A model generated the notes under the pieces. The model made no database searches and was not told the origin of the DNA. It saw only the letters and a program-made list of their open reading frames with translations. Made by a program: the position numbers and the translations under genes. Of a stretch of DNA of 64,000 bases, positions 25,001 to 36,800 are shown in pieces (position 1 is the stretch's first letter; every line of letters starts with the position of its first letter). Origin of the DNA: Anaeramoeba flamelloides (taxonomy: Eukaryota; Metamonada; Anaeramoebidae); contig JANTQA010000012.1 of assembly GCA_027625915.1 (NCBI GenBank), positions 14,160,501 to 14,224,500 of the forward strand. The letters are read 5' to 3'.

Positions 25001-28000
25001 TGTGGATTTAAAAAATATTTTTATATTGCCTTCTTTACGATTTTTACACATTGAAGGAAACAATTATCATCAAAAATTTAAGAATTTTTTAATTTCCTTG
25101 TACAAATTTTCAAAAAGGATTAAAAAAGTTAAAAACCCTCATAAAATTAATTTTTCTTCCAAAGAGAAGAAAAAAATTTATTTTTTAAAAAATATTCACC
25201 AACTTCAAGAATTCCTTGTTAATTCCGACCTGAAAACAGATTTTTCAAAAGCAATTTCAAACAACACAAAATTATTTAATTTTGGATATTCGGAAACCAT
25301 AGGAAGGAGAGATAAAATGGAAGATTCAATTGATATAAAAATTGGGTTTGGTAATTCAAACAAAAATGCTTTATTTGCGCTTTATGATGGACATGGTAAA
25401 TAATTCAAAATTTTGATTTTGATCTCTTTTTCTTTTTTTTTTCGATTTTTTATTATTTGTTTATTCCTTAGATTTAAATTAATTTTTTGACTTAAAACTT
25501 CTAAAAACAACAATAAGAAGAATAATGAGATAACAATTCGAAATTACTAAATATATCTATTTAAATGATTGAATTTTTAAGCGGGGGTGGGTTCACCACA
25601 ACACACTTCAAGATTCGAGTATTTTGTTCTTTATTGAAAATTATATTGGTACTCTGAAGTTCAAATTAACAACAAAATTTGACCAAAAAAAAAAAAAAAG
25701 AAAGTTACATCAAAATAGTAATTTCAAAAAAAGTGAAAACAGAAAGTTTTAAAAAATGCAACTTTTTCTTCTTTTAAATTGTTTTCAAGCTATTTTTTTT
25801 GAATTTTTTTGGATTCACTTATATACAATTACGGTACAATTGTTTATTAAAAGAAAAATTTTGTTAAAAAAGAACAAATTTTTGGAAAAAAAATGATTTT
25901 CTGGGGGTAATAAAAAGAAGAAATTTCTTCAATATTTTAATATTTTTAAGGACTACGTTTTCAGGTGAAAACAGTGAAATTGTTGATAAAAACAAACTTG
26001 AAAGAGTTCGATAATCTCAGTTAAATTTAGACACTGAGAATTTCTTGTACGAAAAAACTGGAAATTTTCAAAATTTTAACAATTTCCACAATTTTTCCCT
26101 TCTTAAATCCTAATTAAAAATTACAATTTACAATTTCATAATTTCCCCAATTTCACTATTATAAGATCTTTCCAAAATTTGATTTTGGAATTTCATTATT
26201 TTAATTTGGGATCAAAAAACATAAAACAATTTCCCCAAGCTGTTCTAAATATTGTTTTTAGTTACTTTTACAAGTTGAAAATGCCTTAAATTTTGAACTT
26301 ATAATTGAAAACACATTAAATCATTTTTTTTTTTTACAAATTTTCATTCAAAAAATCTATTTGAAAAATTTTTTTTATGTTTGTTTGTGTTGATTTTATC
26401 TTTGAAACAAGTAATTTTTTTGTCCAACTTCTTCTGTATGGAAATTATTTATGAGGAATGAATGTAAAATAACACAATAACTAAACACCATCCGACGTGG
26501 AAGCGTAGTCTTTAACTTTGAGTAATTTATAGATGAATATTTTCCTTTTTTTTTTTGTCTTGGAACTCTTTAATTTCAAATTTGAAAACACACCCACAGA
26601 TCTTTTTATTTTATTTTTTTTTTAATACAATTAAATTTTTACATTACAAAAATTTAACTTCATTATTTGACAAAATAAATTCGAACTTTTTTTAAAAGTG
26701 TACATAATTGCATTTAGAATTAGAGATTCATCATGTTTGATTTCTTTAATGAGCTGAAAAAAACTAACTAATTGATTTTAATTTTTCTTGCAAAGTAAAA
26801 AAAAATAAATAATTTAAAATTTATAAAGCTAATTTTAAAATAAAACTTAATTCATCCCTTTCACCATATTAATTTATTATTTTTTTTCTTTCAATATTTT
26901 TCTTTTAATTAATAGGTGGAAGAAAAGTTGTGAATTATTTAAGCAATAATCTTTCAAAAGTTATAATAAAAGAATTATATAGATTGAATTCAAAAATATC
27001 GATTTATAAAACAAATTCACATATCCAATCAAATTCAATATTGAATAATAGTGGTAATTCGAATGAAAGTTTGAATTTGAATACCGATACATATCTTGAC
27101 ATTAGCATGGATACTAGTAATGAAATTGATATTAATAAAGAAATTAAAACTGTTACCGAAACAGAAACAGAAACAGAAACAGAAACAGGAAACGAAACAG
27201 AAACAGGCAATGAAACAGAAATAGAAACCAGAACAGATATGTTGAGGGAAATAGATAACAGAACTGGAGAAAAAAAAAATAATGATAATTGTAATGCAAA
27301 TAAAAAAAGAAATAGCACTAGAAATGGAAACGAAGTCGGTCTTAATTTTAATAATAATTCAAATTTTGATTATAAAAAAGAAAACATAATTCGAAAATCC
27401 AATTCTGAAAACTTTTTAAATAATATAAATAATAATAAGCCAATCATTAAGACAACTCAAAGTCAACGAATTGCAATCAATACAAATAAAGACCAAGATA
27501 ATTTGATCACAAACAGCCAGCAAAGAGAAACATTAGATAACTTGATGGATGTAAAAAATATTACCAAAATACGATCAAAAATATATCAACAAATAAAATA
27601 TATATTCCAGAAAATAAATCAAAAATTGAAAAACCGAAATGAAACAAGCGGATCGACAGCAGTAATTTCTCTAATTTTGGATAATCATCTTTATTGCGCA
27701 AATATAGGCGATTCCAGAGCCATAATTTCTGAAAATAAAAAAGCCATTCGATTAACATTTGATCATAAGCCAAATGTCCCAAGTGAAAGAAGAAGGGTTT
27801 TTGCAAAAGGAGGCTATGTTAGTGAAGAACAGAGAGTGAATTCACATCTCGCTATTTCACGGTCTTTTGGTGACTTTCGTATTGGCGATTGTATTTCCTC
27901 AAAGCCTTATTTCAGTTCCATAAAAATTAGTCCGCAGAACGAAGTTTTAGTTTTAGCATGTGATGGTGTATGGGATGTAATGTCTGACCAAGAAGCCATA

Positions 28001-28230
28001 GACATTGCACTTCAATTTAGCGATCCAAACCAAGCATCATTGAAAATTAGAAATTTAGCTGAAAATTATGGGAGCACAGATAATATTTCCGTAATGGTAA
28101 TTTATTTTTACAAATACCATGAATTGAAGAAAAAGGAAGAAAAACAGGAAAAAATAAAAATGATTAATTCTCAACTCAAGTCTAATAATAAAAAAATTGA
28201 TAATATCAATAAGAAAAATAATAAAAATAC

Positions 28231-28273
<43 letters not shown>

Positions 28274-28783
28274 TTTAATAATAGGATCAAGAATAATTTC
28301 AGAATACCTAAATTATTGAAATCGAAATTTAATTCAGAATTTATTTTCACTTGCAATTCTGGTACTAATTTTACAAAAAAAAATAAACAAATACCATCAA
28401 AAATACAAAAAAATGAATCAAATTCAAATGAAAACACAAATATCAAAGATCCTTATCTTGCTATTTCAAAATCAGATCCAATAATTCCTTTAAAATGTCA
28501 AATGGATCATGGTTTGGAAAACTCTAAAAATCTGGAAAAAAATAATTTTCCAAATAAAAATTCTTTATTAAAAAACAATTTTCTCAATAAAAACTCTTTA
28601 TTAAAAAATAATTTTCTGAACAAAAATTCCAAATTAAAAAAGGCAATCACTAACTTTAATTTAAATTCAACATTTAATAAACAAAAAAATTTATTAAAAA
28701 CAAAAATTAAAAAAAATCTGTCCTTTCAAATTATATCAAACTATTCACCAACAAAATCTGAATGGTTTGAATACAGGGATTAA
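20647..28783 (+). CDS. Leucine-rich-repeat PP2C protein phosphatase (3 exons, 1342 aa)
   Basis: Exons 20647-21971, 24560-25395 and 26916-28783, introns 2588 and 1520 bp, all frame-consistent. The N-terminus MGTNLS fits an N-myristoylation signal (Gly2, Ser6). About 20 leucine-rich repeats (LxxLxLSxNxL type) fill residues 35-620, and the first intron falls inside a repeat (SSNK then FKTFP). From about 680 a PP2C metal-dependent Ser/Thr phosphatase follows: RRDKMEDS, DGHGG (split by intron 2), then about 245 residues with a poly-hydrophilic TETE/Asn insert, GSTA (965), NIGDSRA, SRSFGD, ACDGVWDVMSD, YGSTDNISVMV (1110). All metal-binding Asp positions I can recognise are present, so it should be active. 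An Asn-rich tail with a poly-Asn run follows. The domain order recalls PHLPP and the LRR-PP2C part of fungal adenylate cyclase; membrane anchoring and signalling use are inferred. Confidence 0.9.
21972..24559 (+). other. Intron 1 of the LRR-PP2C gene (2588 bp)
   Basis: Donor GTAACA directly after a leucine-rich repeat; acceptor TAATCATAG. Holds a T run of about 40 bases near the donor, a long imperfect foldback (about 22110-22420) and AT-rich filler. The open frame at 22856-23038 has no recognisable similarity. Confidence 0.75.
22110..22420. repeat. Imperfect foldback inside intron 1
   Basis: The left arm (TTTCAACTTGTTTTAAACTG, TTTACATTTTCTAA) pairs with the right arm, whose complement reads TTTCAACTTGTTTCAAACTT, TTTACATTTTCTTT. 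The centre is about 22255. Each arm is about 140 bp. No preserved coding frame. Confidence 0.6.
25396..26915 (+). other. Intron 2 of the LRR-PP2C gene (1520 bp)
   Basis: Splits the Gly codon of the DGHGG motif; donor GTAAAT, acceptor TTAATAG. Contains one slightly G-rich patch (AAGCGGGGGTGGGTTCACCA at about 25580) and otherwise AT-rich filler. I see no gene within it. Confidence 0.75.
28224..28275 (+). repeat. (AAT)n trinucleotide tract coding poly-Asn
   Basis: About 17 AAT codons in the phosphatase tail, in frame. Shadow frames on the other strand read poly-Leu. Confidence 0.9.
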
Positions 28784-29084
28784 TTGATATATATATATAT
28801 ATATTTATATACTTTTTTTTTTTTTTTTTTAGTTGTTGCTTTTAAATACTTTTTATTTTTTGTATAAAATCTGAATTTTTTTTAAAAAAAAAATATCCAA
28901 GAATAAATTATCCTTTGGTAATTATTCTTTACAAAAAAAAATAAATTAACATTTCATTTTTTTTCTTATTTCTTTTTTGAAATATTTTTGTTATATCTTA
29001 TTGTTTGCTTAATTGAGGAGTTTTAATTTAAATGACATTTTTCACAAATTTTTTTTTTTTTTTTTTTTGGGATGAAAATAAACT
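28784..29084. other. 3' region of the LRR-PP2C gene
   Basis: (TA)n then poly-T directly after the stop codon, AT-rich beyond. Nothing else recognised. Confidence 0.4.
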
Positions 29085-29620
29085 TTGTTTCTATCAAAAG
29101 TGTATAAAAACATTTTTATCAAATATCAATTTTTTTTTAATATTGAACTATGAAAAACAAATAAGAATTTAGTAGAATAAGAGACACTAAAATAGTTGAT
29201 ATCACATAGGAAATAAAACCAAGAAATCACTAGATTTTCTAAAAAATAAAAAAACTCAAATTCTTTGGGAACTATTGAGAAAAACAGAGATGTTAATTTT
29301 GAACTCCAATTGAAGATCTAAATAAAATTCCAATAGAAATAAATCTGATTTCTCAACAATCATTTTATCTGTTTTGGTAACATAAAATTTAAGTGATTTT
29401 TACCAAGTGGTTATCGATCTTGCAATTAAAAAAATTTGCAAAGGAATTACTTGTAAAAAAAAAATTGAAAAAAAAAAGTAAAAAAGCAAAATGATTTCAA
29501 TTTTGAACATTTCCAAAATTAATTTTTACTTCTAATATCCTTTCAAACCCTTTTACCATACATATTTTACATAATAAAACTGTATCCCTTTGACTGTAAA
29601 ATAGTTATTTAATAAAAAAA
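29085..29620 (-). repeat. Dispersed repeat family A, copy 4 (inverted)
   Basis: On the minus strand: ACAGTCAAAGGGATACAGTT, TTCAAAATTGAAATCATTTT, AAATGATTGTTGAGAAATCA, TTTTATTTAGATCTTCAATT, TTCTTATTTGTTTTCATAGT, in the family order. Confidence 0.6.
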
Positions 29621-30016
29621 ATTATTTTGGTTTGTGACATTAATCCCAAAAAAACATCACTCATTATTGTTTTTTTTTAATTTATTTAATGTACACTTGT
29701 TGGTTTTAATTCTCTCAAGTTTCATTTCTTTGAGTAACATTTAAATTGAATTTAAAGAAAGTTTAAAATTTAATTTTTCTTTGATTTTATTGAAAGTTTA
29801 AGTAAACTTCAGATTTATTCTACAAGAAAAAATAATTTTTTTTTCTTAACTTAAAAGAAATGTTGATAAATTTTATTTAGATTAAAAATCACAATATTCT
29901 TGTAATTAATCAATGAGAACGATAATATGTTTTAGTTGCTGTTAAATATGATTTAAGAAAAAATTAACTCTTTGAGTATGTAAATTGCCTTTGAATGAAG
30001 ATACTTCGTCACACTG

Positions 30017-30055
<39 letters not shown>

Positions 30056-30184
30056 CACTTTTCAAAAATGTTAATTGACCTGAAATAATAAAAAGAAAAA
30101 AAATATCTTAATGTATTCAAGATCTTCTAATCATTAAATATGATGTATAATTCACTTTTAAATCATTCTAAACATAACAAACAG
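29621..30184. other. Spacer between A and B repeats
   Basis: AT-rich, with a (TA)n microsatellite at about 30022-30051. No gene recognised. Confidence 0.4.
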
Positions 30185-30442
30185 GATATCCAAAAATTAA
30201 AAAAAAAATAAAACCGAAAACTAAAAAAAAGTGAGATACAATTTTTGACATGAGCATTACGGATTTTTTATTACTGAACTTTCACTGAAAAAAAGTTGAA
30301 CAACAAGATTTTTTATAAATAATTAAATCAATTTTCAAAGACATTACATAGTCTCGATTTTGTAAGTGATTATTTATCTTTTTGAAGATCTCTTTTTTCT
30401 TTCCACATGATCTTTTTTTTTTTAAAAAAAAAAAAAGAAAAA

Positions 30443-30474
<32 letters not shown>

Positions 30475-30640
30475 AGAAATCAAAAAAAAAAAGAAAAAGA
30501 AAAATAAAAAAGCATAACTAAAATTTGAAAAAAGAGAAAAAATGATTCTGATCCCAAAATTTGAAAATATTTTTTTTGTTAAGAATACTGGAATAAACCC
30601 TTAAAACAACTCTTTAACATTCTTAAGTGAGTCAAAATTT
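30185..30640 (+). repeat. Dispersed repeat family B, copy 2
   Basis: GTGAGATACAATTTTTGACA, ATTTTTTATTACTGAACTTT, AAAGACATTACATAGTCTCG, a long A/G-rich middle (about 30420-30515) and TTTTTGTTAAGAATACTG, in the order of copy 1. Confidence 0.6.
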
Positions 30641-31842
30641 TTGAAAAATAGTTTATATCTTATCATCTTATAAATTCTCTAATCCACTTGCATAAAATTA
30701 TTATATTAATTTATTTTGTTAATAACATTTCAATCATACTTTAGTAAAATATCAAAAATAGATACGACTATTGTTTGATAAAAAATGAGCATATATACCA
30801 AACCTTGATATGATAATTAATGTTAATATCAAACTACAAAGAGGGTAACAGAATAAAAAAATTTATTTTATCAGATTTTTTGGTCTTTTACATTGATAAG
30901 CGTTCCTATAAAAAAAAATGTAAATGGATTTGAATGTTCAATTTACAACATTGCTTAAATATCAGGTCTAAACCAATCAAAACTTATTATCTAAAAAAAG
31001 TTTCAAATTGAATGAAATTGATAAATTAATTTTTTTTTATTATATCCATTTTCTTAAAAGGCTTTTAGAAAAAATTTTACAGTTTTCATGTTTGGTTTCT
31101 CAAATGTATCATTAAGAACTCGAAAAAGATTGAAAAATTTTTTTCAACATTTTGAACAAAAAAAAAAAAGAAAAAAGTTTTTAAACTGTTTTTTTTTGTT
31201 AATTTTATCTTTAATTCGAGAACTTTATATTAATAATTAAATATCAATTTATTGCACTGATCAAATATCAAAAGAATTTGATCCATCAAGATGAAAAAAT
31301 GAGGTTACCACAGGTTTTAAAATATGTTACTCTAACTTCTTAAAAGAGTGAATTAAACAGTTTGGGCAACACTTTTGAAAACAGTTTGTTCACACTATTT
31401 TGACATTCTGGATCTAATTTTTCCTATCTTAAATTTTAACTTACAATTTTCCGCTTTGTGTAGTTTACTATAATAAGAGTTTTAGAACAAGACTTAATTT
31501 TATTTAAATAATCAAACTCGGTTTTCGTATTAACTTCTTCAGCATATTTGTTATTTTGGTTACTTTTACCAACAAAACCTTGTTATCAAAAAAAAAAAAA
31601 AAAAAAAAAAAAAAACAAATATTGTTTGTGAAAAATATCTGAAAAATGGTTGGTATCTATGAAGATTCAACGATAATTGTATTTGTATCAATCAAGTATT
31701 TTAATTCTTTTTTGAATCTTTGTGTTTTAGTTTGTTTTTAATTCATAACTTTTTTCTTCAAAAATGAAAAGGATTGTTAAAAACACCTTATAATTTTTTA
31801 AAAAAAAATACGTCTTAAGAATATTATCAGATTTGTTTCAAT
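30641..31842. other. Spacer downstream of the RPS9 gene
   Basis: AT-rich, with a run of about 28 A at 31588. No gene recognised. Its right part is the 3' region of the minus-strand RPS9 gene. Confidence 0.4.
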
Positions 31843-32700
31843 TTAATCTTCTTCTTGTACTTCGTTCTTATTTCCTCTCATGACATTTAATTTTCTTTTT
31901 AATCTACCTGGTCTTCCACCACCAAATGGACTTTTTGAAGAAAATCCGATATGTTTTTGTGATTCAATTTTGACCATGAAAGATGGTACATTGACCAATT
32001 GGCTTCCTACAGAGATGTGTCTTTGCTTAATGAGTACTCTTGCGTGGTGAATGGATCTTGCAAGACCTGATTTGTAAACCTGGGTTTGTAATCTTCGATC
32101 AAGAAAATCGTCAATGGTAAGTGTCAAGACATATTCAAGTCTTTGTTTCTGTTCGTCGAGGATTCCGAGGTTAGTTAATCTTCTTAATAGTGCTGCTCCT
32201 TCGAAAATTCTTCTTGGATCTTTTGTGTTTGTTGTTTGTTTTTTGATTTTGTTTTTTGTATTTTATTTTTTTTTTTTTTTTATTGGTGGTTTTTAGTATT
32301 TTATTCAGAAAGAATTTATTTGAAAGTTAGTTTGTAAATTTTAAATTTAAGGTTATTTGTTTTTACTATTCTTGGAATTTGCAGAACAAAAAAAAAAAAA
32401 AAAAAAAAAAAATCAAAAAACAAAAAAAAAGAAAAAAGCAAAAATAAAAACGCTTTCAATAAAAAACAATCCAACAAAAAAGAAAAAGAAAAAGAAAATT
32501 TAAAAAAACAAACCATTTTCTTCAAGTGTAAGAAGGTTTCTTGCAGATTTTCTAATTTTGGCAAGTGTATAATGAACTCTCCATACTTCTCTCTTTGTTC
32601 GAAGTCCATACTTTCCAACAACTTTAAGTTCGTGATCTAATCTTTCTTTTTGATATGGACGACGTGGTGTCTTGAATGTTTTTGATTTTCTTCGGGACAT
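31843..32700 (-). CDS. RPS9: 40S ribosomal protein S9 (uS4), 2 exons, 187 aa
   Basis: Exons on the minus strand: 32700-32514 and 32219-31843, with a 294-bp intron that splits the Asp codon of [12 protein letters not shown]. The 187-residue product follows the family end to end: [44 protein letters not shown], then [78 protein letters not shown]. The S4 RNA-binding domain (about residues 105-170) contacts 18S rRNA near the mRNA entry channel and takes part in early small-subunit assembly. The C-terminus is acidic (EVQEED) as in animal homologues. The start is the only ATG ahead of the conserved N-terminus. The intron carries long T-rich and A-rich runs. Confidence 0.95.
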
Positions 32701-33844
32701 TTATAATTATTATTGAAGATTTTAAAAGAAAAAAAATGATCTGTAAAAGAACCAAAAAAACTCTCACCAAACAGATAATCAGGATTTTTCTTGTTTACAC
32801 AATTGTTAACAAACAAGGTGTTATAAGTTTTGAATCTTAAAAAGTGGTTTTCTCTTGAGACAAAGATGTGATACTATCTAAAATTTATCTCTTTCTTGAA
32901 GTTTACAGTTGATTTTAAATTCTCCAAACTCAGTCTTTTGATAGACAAATAAGAGAGCCATAATTTACCATATTCTTAATTTTAAGGGCGTAGTTGTCCA
33001 AATCACAAATATAAATATTGAAATAAATTGTTTTTTTTTTGGGTTGATTGAATAAAATATAATGGATTATTATTTGAAGTTAATTGGTTTCTTCTTTTAA
33101 TTGATTTTACTTTTCATTTTTGGTAATGTTCCTTATTAAAAACCATGTTTCACTTTTTTTCCTAAATGGTTTGTTTATTGCCTCAAAAAACGGAAAAAAT
33201 TTTCACTTCCTCCTCTTTTTCATTTTCCTCTTTCCAAAAGAGTCAAAAATCATCCTATTTTGTTGAAAAATCTCTTAACAAAAGAAAAATTGTAAGTGGT
33301 ATTCTACTTTTTTCCCATAGATCCAACAAAGACCGTAATCAAATAATGATCTTAATTTCTCACAATATATTTTATTGATTTTTGAATTCTTAATGTGAAA
33401 AAATTACACATTCTTTTTGATTTTTCAATGACAAAATTGAGTTCTCAAAGAGTATTGTTGTAATTTGTGTTTTCGATCTCTATTCGAAAAAGGAAATCGA
33501 AAATGAATAGATACTTTTCCCTGCTTAGAACGCAAATACTGGTATTAAACCCAACAAAAACCCTACACTACAAGTTAACATTGAGAGTTTATTTACAAGT
33601 AACTCTACTCTGAGCGATTCCTAAATCTCCCATTACTGAGATATCAAAACTATTTACACTGAACTTTTTTCAACCTACTTGCTAATATTACCATATAAAA
33701 ATTCTCAAGAGGTTTGTTAGATAAAAAAAGAATTTTGTATTTATGTTCCAGAGATTTTCTGAGAAAACACAAAGAGCAAAGGAAAATCATTTTTTTTTAC
33801 TCTTGGTTCGAATATTTCATTGTTTTTCTTACAAAAACAAAAAA
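32701..33844. other. Divergent intergenic region between RPS9 and the CH-IQ gene
   Basis: About 1.1 kb between two genes transcribed away from each other, so both promoters should lie here. It contains a family G segment (32985-33125). An in-frame ATG at 33743 could lengthen the CH-IQ protein by 34 residues, but those residues look like leader translated by chance. Confidence 0.45.
32985..33125 (+). repeat. Dispersed repeat family G, copy 2 (partial)
   Basis: TATAATGGATTATTATTTGA followed by AGTTAATTGGTTTCTT is shared base for base with 12183-12218. The flanking ATTGATTTTA.TTTTCATTTT is also shared. It lies 285-425 bp upstream of the RPS9 start. Confidence 0.5.
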
Positions 33845-36800
33845 ATGTCTTTTGCAAATAAAAAGCCTTCTCTGGATCAAAAAAGAAAAGAGCTACTTGC
33901 TCTAGAATACCTTACTTCACTCCAGGAAGTCAAAGAGTGGCTTGAAAATTTTTTGGAAGTGAAATTGCCTGGTACAACAACACAATTGGTAAGTGCTTTT
34001 TTTCCAAACAAATAATTTTTTTTCTTTTTTTCTTTTATTTTTTTTCAAAAAATCAAGTAAAAAACCAAGACTAAACCTTTCAAAATTCTCGTGAAACAAT
34101 TTTCAAAATTTTAGGGAAAGGTTTTACAAAACGGCGTTGTTCTTGCACAAGTTGCCAAGCGAATTGCACCAGAATGTGTTGGAAAGATCCAGTCAGGAAA
34201 GCCGTTGTCTTTTCTTCATACAGATAATTTGAATTTCTTTTTCAAAGCAGTCAAGAAAGAAAAGCTGATGCCAAAGAGTGTAATTTTTGAAACTGTGGAT
34301 CTTTATGAATTAAAAAATATTGCGGGCGTTTTGTTGACAATGTACTACTTGGCCATTGAGTTACATGGTCGAGGGCTAGCACAGGCCATTGGTGATGTTG
34401 CAGAAGAAAGCCTAGAATTTTCTGAACAGGAAAAAAAAAAAGCAATGGAGTTAATCAAAGACATCGACGAGGACAAAATGAACGAAATTAAAGCACTTAA
34501 ACAAAAAAAATCACCACAACAAGGTAATAAAAATAACAATTATCAGAAACAAACAAAAAAAAAATTCTACAAATTCCAAAAATTTATTAATTTTTTTTCA
34601 TCTTTATAATTTTTTACTTGATAACTGGCAAAATAAAAAATAATAAAACAAAAAAATTTAAAAACACAAATAGTATGGACAGAATGGTATTCAAAATCGT
34701 TAGATATGGTGTCGATTATTCAAGGATTATGTAAATCTTATTATTTAATTCAAAAATTGGAAACAGAAAAACAGGAGTTTTCAAAAAAGGAAGAAGGAAT
34801 TATTAAGCTTCAGTCTTTACTCAGAAAACAAATAGAAAAAAAAAAACTGAAGCAACTTAAAAAACATTATCAAAGCAATGAAAAAGGTAAAAAATTTCAT
34901 TTCCTTTATTTTTTTCCTCTTTTTTTGTTAAAAACTTTTTAAAAGATCCAAAGTATAGAATCTTTATGCTTTTTCAAATTGGATACTCTAATAAATTTCA
35001 TTTAATTTATGAAGGGGTTTTATTGATTTTTCTTTGATAAATGAATTAAATATTCTAATATAATTTCCATTTTGGTTTTGAACACGAAGAGTCAGAGAAT
35101 TTCAGACTAGATCGAAAAACCATTCAAGATATTTCACATTTATTGGCTATTTTATATTTTTTTGAATACAAGAAAATTCTTCTACTTTGAGTTTTCTCCT
35201 CCTTTTTTCTTCTAATCGACGAATTCTTTTTGGAACATTAAACTACAATTTATGATCTTTTTTACTTTATATACTAACTCCAAGGAAGATTCTATTGAAA
35301 AAAATTGTAATTGAGATCCAATTTAAACTTTCCTACACTTGAATGAAAAAATAAAATTGAAAATTTCAAAAAGTTTGACAAACCGATTACTACAACTATC
35401 ATTTCATCATTGGTAATCGAGTTTATTCAGAATATAACCAGCATTCCAATTCTTAACAATCTTGAGGATGCTGTATTTAGTGTTGTTAATAGTACTACAA
35501 TTTTTAAAAGTCTCTAGTCTCGAAAAAAGGTCTATTTTGGGGTAAAAAAATTTTAAATGGATGTGACAATGAATTTTCGTTAAATATAACTTTAAGATAT
35601 TTTTTTTGAAGATATAATAACTAATAGTTTTGAAATCACTCTACTCATCGAAAAAAATCCAAATACAAAAAAAAAATAACCGATGATAAATATTCCGTGT
35701 CTGTAAAGTGCTGTAGAGTGCCCAGCTTTTCTTGAGGGTTTCTGTTTTATTTGTAAAGTGTTCTAGGTTTTTTTGAGGTTTTCTATTTTATTTATGAAGT
35801 GTTCGAGGATTTTTTGGCTTTTTAAAATAAACAGAAAATTTTAATAAATTTTCGGTTTATTTCAAAAAGTAAAAAAAACTAACGAAAATCTATTGATTTT
35901 CCAAATAAATAGAAAACTCAAAAAAACCTAATGAAAATCTATTGATTTTCTTTTAAACATAAAACTCAAGAAAAGCTAACGGAGTTTTCCAGAATTCAAA
36001 AGACTCTAGTAAAATCTTTGATTTTACTTTATTCTTTTAAATTCTGGAAAACCTAACGAAAAGTGTCCTAGGTTTTTTTTCTTTTTTGGAATAAACTCGA
36101 AAATTTATGAAAATTTTCTGTTTATTTCAAAAATTAAAAAAAACCTAACGGAAGTGTCCTAGGTTTTCCAGAATTCAAAAGAATAGAGAAAAATCTATGA
36201 TTTTACTCAATTCTTTTAAATTCTGGAAAACCTAACGGAAAAATCAAAAAAAAATTTTTTTTTCCAAATTAAAAGAATGAATAATTCTTTAATAGTCCAA
36301 ATAATTGATTTCCTATTAGAAAGATATTCATCAGATTTAAAATACTTTTAAAATATAATAAAATGACATCTTTGCTAGAAGAAAAAAATTCTTCAAATTT
36401 TTTACTATTAAATTAAAAAAAAAATATTAATTGAACCTGGAAAACTGGATTTTTCAACTTAAACTGTTAAAATATCTTTAAAAATAATTTTTTGATCAAA
36501 GATCTTTTATAAACAAATAGTGTTTATTATAATTAAAGCCATTAAAAAGGGTAAAATTAGCAAATATTTGATTTTTTTTTGAAAAATTTTTTTAATGATT
36601 GTGTATTGAAAAAACAATTCCTCAAATAAAAAAGTAACAGATTTTAAATTGATCCTTAGCAAAACTATATTCAAGAAATATTGATTTTTAGAAAAATTAA
36701 AACCAAGTTAGTTCGATTATGTTTACCTTAAGGTTATTTTCTGAATTCTTTTTGACTGTGGTGGTGCTTTTCTCTGAATATCAATTCCCCAAATAGAGAA

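Noticed and set aside
25571-25620. G-rich patch in phosphatase intron 2 as a tRNA-like gene
   Set aside because: GGTTCACCA and GATTCGAG resemble parts of a T-arm, but no acceptor stem or anticodon arm can be paired.
33743-33844. Upstream in-frame ATG for the CH-IQ protein
   Set aside because: The extra 34 residues have no IQGAP similarity and look like leader; MSFANKKPSL is a better start.
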